Assembly (NCBI GenBank): GCA_964057225.1
Contig: OZ059899.1
Location: 19,104,501 to 19,168,500 of the forward strand
Direction of reading: 5' to 3'
Length of the DNA: 64,000 nucleotides
Source: Auanema rhodensis
Lineage: Eukaryota; Nematoda; Chromadorea; Rhabditida; Rhabditidae
The translations under genes were made by a program, and so were the position numbers. Under the pieces are notes generated by a model, which was given only the letters and a program-made list of their open reading frames with translations, made no database searches and was not told where the DNA came from. Each line of letters begins with the position of its first letter. Position 1 is the first letter of the stretch. Positions 11,601 to 24,364 of this stretch are shown here, piece after piece.

Positions 11601-14600
11601 GGTGTGCACTCGGTATGTAACTCGCTTCACGTGTAAGATAAAGAGATGCGGTTTTCAAAATTAGATTCCCCATGTCCATATTAGTCTAAAAACAAATTTT
11701 TATTGATATTGGTGCATGGTAACCATGATTTTGAAATTTACGTGAACTTTAATTTATGCTAATTAAATGTACACGTGGTGTGCACTCGGTATGTAACTCG
11801 CTTCACGTGAAAGATAAAGAGATGCAGTTATCAAAATTAGATTCCCCATGTCCATATTAGTCTAAAAACAAATTTTTATTGATATTGGTGCATGGTAACC
11901 ATGACTTTGAAATTTACGTGAACTTTAATTTATGCTAATTAAACGTACACGTGTTGTGCACTCGGTATGTAACTCCCTTCACGTGGAAGATAAAGAGATG
12001 CGGTTTTCAAAATTAGATTCCCCATGTCCATATTAGTCTAAAAACAATTTTTTACTGATATTGGTGCATGGTAACCATGATTTTGAAATTTACGTGAACT
12101 TTAATTTATGCTAATTAAACGTACACGTGATGTGCACTTGGTATGTAACTCGCTTCACGTGAACGATAAAAAGATGCGGTTTTCAAAATTAGATTCCCCA
12201 TGTCCATATTAGTCTAAAAACAATTTTTTACTGATATTGGTGCATGGTAACCATGATTTTGAAATTTACGTGAACTTTAATTTATGCTAATTAAACGTAC
12301 ACGTGATGTGCACTTGGTATGTAACTCGCTTCACGTGAAAGATAAAGAGATGCGGTTTTTAAAATTAGATTCCCCATGTCCATATTAGTCTAAAAACAAA
12401 TTTTTATTGATATTGGTGCATGGTAACCATGATTTTGAAATTTACGTGAACTTTAATTTATGCTAATTAAATGTTCACGTGGTGTGCACTCGGTATGTAA
12501 CTCGCTTCACGTGAAAGATAAAGAGATGCGGTTTTCAAAATTAGATTCCCCATGTCCATATTATTCTAAAAACAAATTTTTATTGATATTGGTGCATGGT
12601 AACCATGATTTTGAAATTTACGTGAACTTTAATTTATGCTAATTAAATGTACACGTGGTGTGCACTCGGTATGTAACTCGCTTCACGTGAAAGATAAAGA
12701 GATGCGGTTTTCAAAATTAGATTCCCCATGTCCATATTAGTCTAAAAACAAATTTTTATTGATATTGTGCATGGTAACCATGACTTTGAATTTTACGTGA
12801 ACTTTAATTTATGCTAATTAAACGTACACGTGGTGTGCACTCGGTATGTAACTCGCTTCACGTGAAAGATAAAGAGATGCGGTTTTCAAAATTAGATTCC
12901 CCATGTCCATATTAGTCTAAAAACAAATTTTTATTGATATTGGTGCATGGTAACCATGACTTTGAAATTTACGTGAACTTTAATTTATGCTACATAAATG
13001 TACACGTGATGTGCACTTGGTATGTAACTCGCTTCACGTGAAAGATAAAAAGATGCGGTTTTTAAAATTAGATTCCCCATGTCCATAATAGTCTAAAAAC
13101 AATTTTTTACTGATATTGGTGCATGGTAACCATGACTTTGAAATTTACGTGAACTTTAATTTATGCTAATTAAACGTACACGTGGTGTGCACTCGGTATG
13201 TAACTCGCTTCACGTGTAAGATAAAGAGATGCGGTTTTCAAAATTAGATTCCCCATGTCCATATTAGTCTAAAAACAAATTTTTATTGATATTTGTGCAT
13301 GGTAACCATGACTTTGAAATTTACGTGAACTTTAATTCATGCTAATTAAACGTACACGTGGTGTGCACTTGGTATGTAACTCGCTTCACGTGAAAGATAA
13401 AAAGATGCGGTTTTTAAAATTCGATTCCCCATGTCCATATTAGTCTAAAAACAAATTTTTATTGATATTGGTGCATGGTAACCATGACTTTGAAATTTAC
13501 GTGAACTTTAATTTATGCTAATTAAACGTACACGTGGTGTGCACTTGGTATGTAACTCGCTTCACGTGAAAGATAAAGAGATGCGGTTTTCAAAATTAGA
13601 TTCCCCATGTCCATATTAGTCTAAAAACAAATTTTTATTGATATTGGTGCATGGTAACCATGATTTTGAAATTTACGTGAACTTTAATTTATGCTAATTA
13701 AATGTACACGTGGTGTGCACTCGGTATGTAACTCGCTTCACGTGAAAGATAAAGAGATGCGGTTTTCAAAATTAGATTCCCCATGTCCATATTAGTCTAA
13801 AAACAAATTTTTATTGATATTGGTGCAAGGTAACCATGATTTTGAAATTTACGTGAACTTTAATTTATGCTAATTAAATGTACACGTGGTGTGCACTCGG
13901 TATGTAACTCGCTTCACGTGAAAGATAAAGAGATGCGGTTTTCAAAATTAGATTCCCCATGTCCATATTAGTCTAAAAACAAATTTTTATTGATATTGGT
14001 GCATGGTAACCATGATTTTGAAATTTACGTGAACTTTAATTTATGCTAATTAAATGTACACGTGGTGTGCACTCGGTATGTAACTCGCTTCACGTGAAAG
14101 ATAAAGAGATGCGGTTTTCAAAATTAGATTCCCCATGTCAATATTAGTCTAAAAACAAATTTTTATTGATATTGGTGCATGGTAACCATGATTTTGAAAT
14201 TTACGTGAACTTTCATTTATGCTAATTAAACATACACGTGATGTGCACTTGGTATGTAACTCGCTTCACGTGAAAGATAAAGAGATGCGGTTTTTAAAAT
14301 TAGATTCCCCATGTCCATATTAGTCTAAAAACAATTTTTTACTGATATTGGTGCATGGTAACCATGATTTTGAAATTTACGTGAACTTCAATTTATGCTA
14401 ATTAAACGTACACGTGGTGTGCACTCGGTATGTAACTCGCTTCACGTGAAAGATAAAGAGATGCGGTTTTCAAAATTAGATTCCCCATGTCCATATTAGT
14501 CTAAAAACAAATTTTTATTGATATTGGTGCATGGTAACCATGACTTTTAAATTTACGTGAACTTTAATTTATGCTAATTAAACGTACACGTGATGTGCAC

Positions 14601-17030
14601 TTGGTATGTAACTCGCTTCACGTGAAAGATAAAGAGATGCGGTTTTTAAAATTAGATTCCCCATGTCCATATTAGTCTAAAAACAAATTTTTTTTGATAT
14701 TGGTGCATGGTAACCATGATTTTGAAATTTACGTGAACTTTAATTTATGCTAATTAAATGTACACGTGGTGTGCACTCGGTATGTAACTCGCTTCACGTG
14801 AAAGATAAAGAGATGCGGTTTTTAAAATTAGATTCCCCATGTCCATATTAGTCTAAAAACAAATTTTTTTTGATATTGGTGCATGGTAACCATGATTTTG
14901 AAATTTACGTGAACTTTAATTTATGCTAATTAAATGTACACGTGGTGTGCACTCGGTATGTAACTCGCTTCACGTGAAAGATAAAGAGATGCGGTTTTCA
15001 AAATTAGATTCCCCATGTCCATATTAGTCTAAAAACAAATTTTTATTGATATTGGTGCATGGTAACCATGATTTTGAAATTTACGTGAACTTTAATTTAT
15101 GCTAATCAAACGTACACGTGGTGTGCACTCGGTATGTAACTCGCTTCACGTGAAAGATAAAGAGATGCGGTTTTCAAAATTAGATTCCCCATGTACATAT
15201 CAGTCTAAAAACAAATTTTTATTGATATTGGTGCATGATAACCATGATTTTGAAATTTACGTGAACTTTAATTTATGCTAATTAAATGTACACGTGGTGT
15301 GCACTCGGTATGTAACTCGCTTCACGTGAAAGATAAAGAGATGCGGTTTTCAAAATTAGATTCCCCATGTCCATATTAGTCTAAAAACAAATTTTTATTG
15401 ATATTGGTGCATGGTAACCATGACTTTGAATTTTACGTGAACTTTAATTTATGCTAATTAAACGTACACGTGGTGTGCACTCGGTATGTAACTCGCTTCA
15501 CGTGAAAGATAAAGAGATGCGGTTTTCAAAATTAGATTCCCCATGTCCATATTAGTCTAAAAACAAATTTTTATTGATATTGGTGCATGGTAACCATGAC
15601 TTTGAAATTTACGTGAACTTTAATTTATGCTACATAAATGTACACGTGATGTGCACTTGGTATGTAACTCGCTTCACGTGAACGATAAAAAGATGCGCTT
15701 TTTAAAATTAGATTCCCCATGTCCATATTAGTCTAAAAACAATTTTTTACTGATATTGGTGCATGGTAACCATGACTTTGAAATTTACGTGAACTTTAAT
15801 TTATGCTAATTAAACGTACACGTGGTGTGCACTCGGTATGTAACTCGCTTCACGTGTAAGAAAAAGAGATGCGGTTTTCAAAATTAGATTCCCCATGTCC
15901 ATATTAGTCTAAAAACAAATTTTTATTGATATTGGTGCATGGTAACCATGACTTTGAAATTTACGTGAACTTTAATTTATGCTAATTAAACGTACACGTG
16001 GTGTGCACTCGGTATGTAACTCGCTTCACGTGTAAGATAAAGAGATGCGGTTTTCAAAATTAGATTCCCCATGTCCATATTAGTCTAAAAACAAATTTTT
16101 ATTGATATTGGTGCATGGTAACCATGATTTTGAAATTTACGTGAACTTTAATTTATGCTAATTAAATGTACACGTGGTGTGCACTCGGTATGTAACTCGC
16201 TTCACGTGAAAGATAAAGAGATGCAGTTATCAAAATTAGATTCCCCATGTCCATATTAGTCTAAAAACAAATTTTTATTGATATTGGTGCATGGTAACCA
16301 TGACTTTGAAATTTACGTGAACTTTAATTTATGCTAATTAAACGTACACGTGTTGTGCACTCGGTATGTAACTCCCTTCACGTGGAAGATAAAGAGATGC
16401 GGTTTTCAAAATTAGATTCCCCATGTCCATATTAGTCTAAAAACAATTTTTTACTGATATTGGTGCATGGTAACCATGATTTTGAAATTTACGTGAACTT
16501 TAATTTATGCTAATTAAACGTACACGTGATGTGCACTTGGTATGTAACTCGCTTCACGTGAACGATAAAAAGATGCGGTTTTCAAAATTAGATTCCCCAT
16601 GTCCATATTAGTCTAAAAACAATTTTTTACTGATATTGGTGCATGGTAACCATGATTTTGAAATTTACGTGAACTTTAATTTATGCTAATTAAACGTACA
16701 CGTGATGTGCACTTGGTATGTAACTCGCTTCACGTGAAAGATAAAGAGATGCGGTTTTTAAAATTAGATTCCCCATGTCCATATTAGTCTAAAAACAATT
16801 TTTTACTGATATTGGTGCATGGTAACCATGATTTTGAAATTTACGTGAACTTTAATTTATGCTAATTAAACGTACACGTGATGTGCACTTGGTATGTAAC
16901 TCGCTTCACGTGAAAGATAAAGAGATGCGGTTTTTAAAATTAGATTCCCCATGTCCATATTAGTCTAAAAACAATTTTTTACTGATATTGGTGCATGGTA
17001 ACCATGACTTTGAAATTTACGTGAACTTTA

Positions 17031-18438
17031 ATTTATGATAATTAAACGTACACGTGGTGTGCACTCGGTATGTAACTCGCTTCACGTGTAAGATAAAGAG
17101 ATGCGGTTTTCAAAATTAGATTCCCCATGTCCATATTAGTCTAAAAACAAATTTTTATTGATATTGGTGCATGGTAACCATGATTTTGAAATTTACGTGA
17201 ACTTTAATTTATGCTAATTGAACGTACACGTGATGTGCACTTGGTATGTAACTCGCTTCACGTGAAAGATAAAGAGATTCGGTTTTTAAAATTAGATTCC
17301 CCATGTCCATATTAGTCTAAAAACAATTTTTTACTGATATTGGTGCATGGTAACCATGATTTTGAAATTTACGTGAACTTTAATTTATGCTAATTAAACG
17401 TACACGTGGTGTGCACTCGGTATGTAACTCGCTTCACGTGAAAGATAAAGAGATGCGGTTTTCAAAATTAGATTCCCCATGTCCATATTAGTCTAAAAAC
17501 AAATTTTTTTTGATATTGGTGCATGGTAACCATGATTTTGAAATTTACGTGAACTTTAATTTATGCTAATTAAATGTACACGTGGTGTGCACTCGGTATG
17601 TAACTCGCTTCACGTGAAAGATAAAGAGATGCGGTTTTCAAAATTAGATTCCCCATGTCCATATTAGTCTAAAAACAAATTTTTATTGATATTGGTGCAT
17701 GGTAACCATGACTTTGAAATTTACGTGAACTTTAATTTATGATAATTAAACGTACACGTGGTGTGCACTCGGTATGTAACTCGCTTCACGTGTAAGATAA
17801 AGAGATGCGGTTTTCAAAATTAGATTCCCCATGTCCATATTAGTCTAAAAACAAATTTTTATTGATATTGGTGCATGGTAACCATGATTTTGAAATTTAC
17901 GTGAACTTTAATTTATGCTAATTGAACGTACACGTGATGTGCACTTGGTATGTAACTCGCTTCACGTGAAAGATAAAGAGATTCGGTTTTTAAAATTAGA
18001 TTCCCCATGTCCATATTAGTCTAAAAACAATTTTTTACTGATATTGGTGCATGGTAACCATGATTTTGAAATTTACGTGAACTTTAATTTATGCTAATTA
18101 AACGTACACGTGGTGTGCACTCGGTATGTAACTCGCTTCACGTGAAAGATAAAGAGATGCGGTTTTCAAAATTAGATTCCCCATGTCCATATTAGTCTAA
18201 AAACAAATTTTTTTTGATATTGGTGCATGGTAACCATGATTTTGAAATTTACGTGAACTTTAATTTATGCTAATTAAATGTACACGTGGTGTGCACTCGG
18301 TATGTAACTCGCTTCACGTGAAAGATAAAGAGATGCGGTTTTCAAAATTAGATTCCCCATGTCCATATTAGTCTAAAAACAAATTTTTATTGATATTGGT
18401 GCATGGTAACCATGACTTTGAATTTTACGTGAACTTTA
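17031..18438 (+). repeat. Tandem 704-bp (4-monomer) duplication
   Basis: The rare variants TTTATGATAATT (about 17035/17735), AATTGAACG (17217/17921) and GAGATTCGG (17275/17979) each recur at exactly 704 bp. The two tandem units are about 17031-17734 and 17735-18438. AATTGAACG also occurs once more near 19681, as a trace of a related unit. Confidence 0.85.
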
Positions 18439-19285
18439 ATTTATGCTAATTAAACGTACACGTGGTGTGCACTCGGTATGTAACTCGCTTCACGTGAAAG
18501 ATAAAGAGATGCGGTTTTTAAAATTAGATTCCCCATGTCCATATTAGTCTAAAAACAATTTTTTACTGATATTGGTGCATGGTAACCATGATTTTGAAAT
18601 TTACGTGAACTTTAATTTATGCTAATTAAACGTACACGTGATGTGCACTTGGTATGTAACTCGCTTCACGTGAAAGATAAAGAGATGCGGTTTTTAAAAT
18701 TAGATTCCCCATGTCCATATTAGTCTAAAAACAATTTTTTACTGATATTGGTGCATGGTAACCATGATTTTGAAATTTACGTGAACTTTAATTTATGCTA
18801 ATTAAATGTACACGTGGTGTGCACTCGGTATGTAACTCGCTTCACGTGAAAGATAAAGAGATGCGGTTTTCAAAATTAGATTCCCCATGTCCATATTAGT
18901 CTAAAAACAAATTTTTATTGATATTGGTGCATGGTAACCATGACTTTGAATTTTACGTGAACTTTAATTTATGCTAATTAAACGTACACGTGGTGTGCAC
19001 TCGGTATGTAACTCGCTTCACGTGAAAGATAAAGAGATGCGGTTTTTAAAATTAGATTCCCCATGTCCATATTAGTCTAAAAACAATTTTTTACTGATAT
19101 TGGTGCATGGTAACCATGATTTTGAAATTTACGTGAACTTTAATTTATGCTAATTAAACGTACACGTGATGTGCACTTGGTATGTAACTCGCTTCACGTG
19201 AAAGATAAAGAGATGCGGTTTTTAAAATTAGATTCCCCATGTCCATATTAGTCTAAAAACAATTTTTTACTGATATTGGTGCATG
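18230..19285 (+). repeat. Tandem 528-bp (3-monomer) duplication
   Basis: GACTTTGAATTTTACG at 18421 and 18949 is 528 bp apart, and the flanking variant order (T-rich tract type, GACT/GATT, haplotype around GTGCAC) agrees over about three monomers either side. The boundaries are approximate, since they rest on where variant order stops agreeing. Confidence 0.65.
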
Positions 19286-19859
19286 GTAACCATGATTTTG
19301 AAATTTACGTGAACTTTAATTTATGCTAATTAAACGTACACGTGATGTGCACTTGGTATGTAACTCGCTTCACGTGAAAGATAAAGAGATGCGGTTTTTA
19401 AAATTAGATTCCCCATGTCCATATTAGTCTAAAAACAATTTTTTACTGATATTGGTGCATGGTAACCATGACTTTGAAATTTACGTGAACTTTAATTTAT
19501 GCTAATTAAACGTACACGTGGTGTGCACTCGGTATGTAACTCGCTTCACGTGTAAGATAAAGAGATGCGGTTTTCAAAATTAGATTCCCCATGTCCATAT
19601 TAGTCTAAAAACAAATTTTTATTGATATTGGTGCATGGTAACCATGATTTTGAAATTTACGTGAACTTTAATTTATGCTAATTGAACGTACACGTGATGT
19701 GCACTTGGTATGTAACTCGCTTCACGTGAAAGATAAAGAGATGCGGTTTTTAAAATTAGATTCCCCATGTCCATATTAGTCTAAAAACAATTTTTTACTG
19801 ATATTGGTGCATGGTAACCATGATTTTGAAATTTACGTGAACTTTAATTTATGCTAATT

Positions 19860-22800
19860 AAACGTACACGTGGTGTGCTCTCGGTATGTAACTCGCTTCA
19901 CGTGAAAGATAAAGAGATGCGGTTTTCAAAATTAGATTCCCCATGTCCATATTAGTCTAAAAACAAATTTTTATTGATATTGGTGCATGGTAACCATAAC
20001 TTTGAAATTTACGTGAACTTTAATTTATGCTACATAAATGTACACGTGATGTGCACTTGGTATGTAACTCGCTACACGTGTAAGATAAAGAGATGCGGTT
20101 TTCAAAATTAGATTCCCCATGTCCATATTAGTCTAAAAACAAATTTTTATTGATATTGGTGCATGGTAACCATGACTTTGAAATTTACGTGAACTTTAAT
20201 TTATGCTAATTAAACGTACACGTGGTGTGCACTCGGTATGCAACTCGCTTCACGTGTAAGATAAAGAGATGCGGTTTTCAAAATTAGATTCCCCATGTCC
20301 ATATTAGTCTAAAAACAAATTTTTATTGATATTGGTGCATGGTAACCATGACTTTGAATTTTACGTGAACTTTAATTTATGCTAATTAAACGTACACGTG
20401 GTGTGCACTCGGTATGTAACTCGCTTCACGTGAAAGATAAAGAGATGCGGTTTTCAAAATTAGATTCCCCATGTCCATATTAGTCTAAAAACAAATTTTT
20501 TTTGATATTGGTGCATGGTAACCATGATTTTGAAATTTACGTGAACTTTAATTTATGCTAATTAAATGTACACGTGGTGTGCACTCGGTATGTAACTCGC
20601 TTCACGTGAAAGATAAAGAGATGCGGTTTTCAAAATTAGATTCCCCATGTCCATATTAGTCTAAAAACAAATTTTTATTGATATTGGTGCATGGTAACCA
20701 TGACTTTGAATTTTACGTGAACTTTAATTTATGCTAATTAAACGTACACGTGGTGTGCACTCGGTATGTAACTCGCTTCACGTGAAAGATAAAGAGATGC
20801 GGTTTTCAAAATTAGATTCCCCATGTCCATATTAGTCTAAAAACAAATTTTTATTGATATTGGTGCATGGTAACCATGACTTTGAAATTTACGTGAACTT
20901 TAATTTATGCTACATAAATGTACACGTGATGTGCACTTGGTATGTAACTCGCTACACGTGTAAGATAAAGAGATGCGGTTTTCAAAATTAGATTCCCCAT
21001 GTCCATATTAGTCTAAAAACAAATTTTTATTGATATTGGTGCATGGTAACCATGACTTTGAAATTTACGTGAACTTTAATTTATGCTAATTAAACGTACA
21101 CGTGGTGTGCACTCGGTATGCAACTCGCTTCACGTGTAAGATAAAGAGATGCGGTTTTCAAAATTAGATTCCCCATGTCCATATTAGTCTAAAAACAAAT
21201 TTTTATTGATATTGGTGCATGGTAACCATGATTTTGAAATTTACGTGAACTTTAATTTATGCTAATTAAATGTACACGTGGTGTGCACTCGGTATGTAAC
21301 TCGCTTCACGTGAAAGATAAAGAGATGCAGTTATCAAAATTAGATTCCCCATGTCCATATTAGTCTAAAAACAAATTTTTATTGATATTGGTGCATGGTA
21401 ACCATGACTTTGAAATTTACGTGAACTTTAATTTATGCTACTTAAACGTACACGTGATGTGCACTTGGTATGTAACTCGCTTCACGTGAAAGATAAAGAG
21501 ATGCGGTTTTTAAAATTAGATTCCCCATGTCCATATTAGTCTAAAAACAATTTTTTACTGATATTGGTGCATGGTAACCATGATTTTGAAATTTACGTGA
21601 ACTTTATTTTATGCTAATTAAACGTACACGTGATGTGCACTTGGTATGTAACTCGCTTCACGTGAAAGATAAAGAGATGCGGTTTTTAAAATTAGATTCC
21701 CCATGTCCATATTAGTCTAAAAACAATTTTTTACTGATATTGGTGCATGGTAACCATGACTTTGAAATTTACGTGAACTTTAATTTATGCTAATTAAACG
21801 TACACGTGGTGTGCACTCCGTATGTAACTCGCTTCACGTGTAAGATAAAGAGATGCGGTTTTCAAAATTAGATTCCCCATGTCCATATTAGTCTAAAAAC
21901 AAATTTTTATTGATATTGGTGCATGGTAACCATGATTTTGAAATTTACGTGAACTTTAATTTATGCTAATTAAACGTACACGTGATGTGCACTTGGTATG
22001 TAACTCGCTTCACGTGAAAGATAAAGAGATGCGGTTTTTAAAATTAGATTCCCCATGTCCATATTAGTCTAAAAACAATTTTTTACTGATATTGGTGCAT
22101 GGTAACCATGACTTTGAAATTTACGTGAACTTTAATTTATGCTAATTAAACGTACACGTGGTGTGCACTCGGTATGTAACTCGCTTCACGTGAAAGATAA
22201 AGAGATGCGGTTTTTAAAATTAGATTCCCCATGTCCATATTAGTCTAAAAACAATTTTTTACTGATATTGGTGCATGGTAACCATGATTTTGAAATTTAC
22301 GTGAACTTTAATTTATGCTAATTAAACGTACACGTGATGTGCACTTGGTATGTAACTCGCTTCACGTGAAAGATAAAGAGATGCAGTTCTCAAAATTAGA
22401 TTCCCCATGTCCATATTAGTCTAAAAACAATTTTTTACTGATATTGGTGCATGGTAACCATGATTTTGAAATTTACGTGAACTTTAATTTATGCTAATTA
22501 AACGTACACGTGGTGTGCACTCGGTATGTAACTCGCTTCACGTGAAAGATAGAGAGATGCGGTTTTCAAAATTAGATTCCCCATGTCCATATTAGTCTAA
22601 AAACAAATTTTTATTGATATTGGTGCATGGTAACCATGACTTTGAAATTTACGTGAACTTTAATTTATGCTAATTAAACGTACACGTGGTGTGCACTCGG
22701 TATGTAACTCGCTTCACGTGAAAGATAAAGAGATGCGGTTTTTAAAATTAGATTCCCCATGTCCATATTAGTCTAAAAACAATTTTTTACTGATATTGGT

Positions 22801-24360
22801 GCATGGTAACCATGACTTTGAAATTTACGTGAACTTTAATTTATGCTAATTAAACGTACACGTGGTGTGCACTCGGTATGTAACTCGCTTCACGTGTAAG
22901 ATAAAGAGATGCGGTTTTCAAAATTAGATTCCCCATGTACATATCAGTCTAAAAACAAATTTTTATTGATATTGGTGCATGGTAACCATGACTTTGAATT
23001 TTACGTGAACTTTAATTTATGCTAATTAAACGTACACGTGGTGTGCACTCGGTATGTAACTCGCTTCACGTGTAAGATAAAGAGATGCGGTTTTCAAAAT
23101 TAGATTCCCCATGTCCATATTAGTCTAAAAACAAATTTTTATTGATATTGGTGCATGGTAACCATGACTTTGAAATTTACGTGAACTTTAATTTATGCTA
23201 CATAAATGTACACGTGATGTGCACTTGGTATGACTCTCGCTACACGTGTAAGATAAAGAGATGCGGTTTTCAAAATTAGATTCCCCATGTCCATATTAGT
23301 CTAAAAACAAATTTTTATTGATATTGGTGCATGGTAACCATGACTTTGAAATTTACGTGAACTTTAATTTATGCTAATTAAACGTACACGTGGTGTGCAC
23401 TCGGTATGCAACTCGCTTCACGTGTAAGATAAAGAGATGCGGTTTTCAAAATTAGATTCCCCATGTCCATATTAGTCTAAAAACAAATTTTTATTGATAT
23501 TGGTGCATGGTAACCATGATTTTGAAATTTACGTGAACTTTAATTTATGCTAATTAAATGTACACGTGGTGTGCACTCGGTATGTAACTCGCTTCACGTG
23601 AAAGATAAAGAGATGCAGTTATCAAAATTAGATTCCCCATGTCCATATTAGTCTAAAAACAAATTTTTATTGATATTGGTGCATGGTAACCATGACTTTG
23701 AAATTTACGTGAATTTTAATTTATGCTAATTAAACGTACACGTGATGTGCACTTGGTATGTAACTCGCTTCACGTGAAAGATAAAGAGATGCGGTTTTTA
23801 AAATTAGATTCCCCATGTCCATATTAGTCTAAAAACAATTTTTTACTGATATTGGTGCATGGTAACCATGATTTTGAAATTTACGTGAACTTTAATTTAT
23901 GCTAATTAAACGTACACGTGATGTGCACTTGGTATGTAACTCGCTTCACGTGAAAGATAAAGAGATGCGGTTTTTAAAATTAGATTCCCCATGTCCATAT
24001 TAGTCTAAAAACAATTTTTTACTGATATTGGTGCATGGTAACCATGATTTTGAAATTTACGTGAACTTTAATTTATGCTAATTAAACGTACACGTGGTGT
24101 GCACTCGGTATGTAACTCGCTTCACGTGAAAGATAAAGAGATGCGGTTTTCAAAATTAGATTCCCCATGTCCATATTAGTCTAAAAACAAATTTTTATTG
24201 ATATTGGTGCATGGTAACCATGATTTTGAAATTTACGTGAACTTTAATTTATGCTAATTAAATGTACACGTGGTGTGCACTCGGTATGTAACTCGCTTCA
24301 CGTGAAAGATAAAGAGATGCAGTTATCAAAATTAGATTCCCCATGTCCATATTAGTCTAA
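19860..24360 (+). repeat. 5- and 13-monomer repeated blocks
   Basis: GCTACACGTGTAAG at about 20073 and 20953, and TATGCAACTCGC at 20237 and 21117, recur at 880 bp (5 monomers). The segment carrying CATAAATG, TACACGTGTA, TATGCAACT and GCAGTTATC then recurs 2288 bp (13 monomers) later near 23241. One copy has a local cluster of three changes, TATGACTCTCGC instead of TATGTAACTCGC, near 23230. Edges are approximate. Confidence 0.7.
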
Positions 24361-24364
24361 AAAC

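Larger units (their letters stand above)
7926..16724 (+). repeat. Two 25-monomer (4.4-kb) higher-order units
   Basis: Unit 1 is 7926-12325 and unit 2 is 12326-16724, and they match monomer for monomer. Rare private variants recur 4400 bp apart: ATGTTCACGTGG near 8068 and 12468, CCATATTATTC near 8158 and 12558, and CTTTCATTTATG near 9813 and 14211. I noticed only a handful of differences: C versus T near 7960/12360, the 1-bp loss near 12767, TGCAAGG for TGCATGG near 13826, and CATACACG for CGTACACG near 14231. Similarity continues into a third unit until about 16796, where the T-rich tract changes type. The near-identity implies a very recent duplication. Confidence 0.9.
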
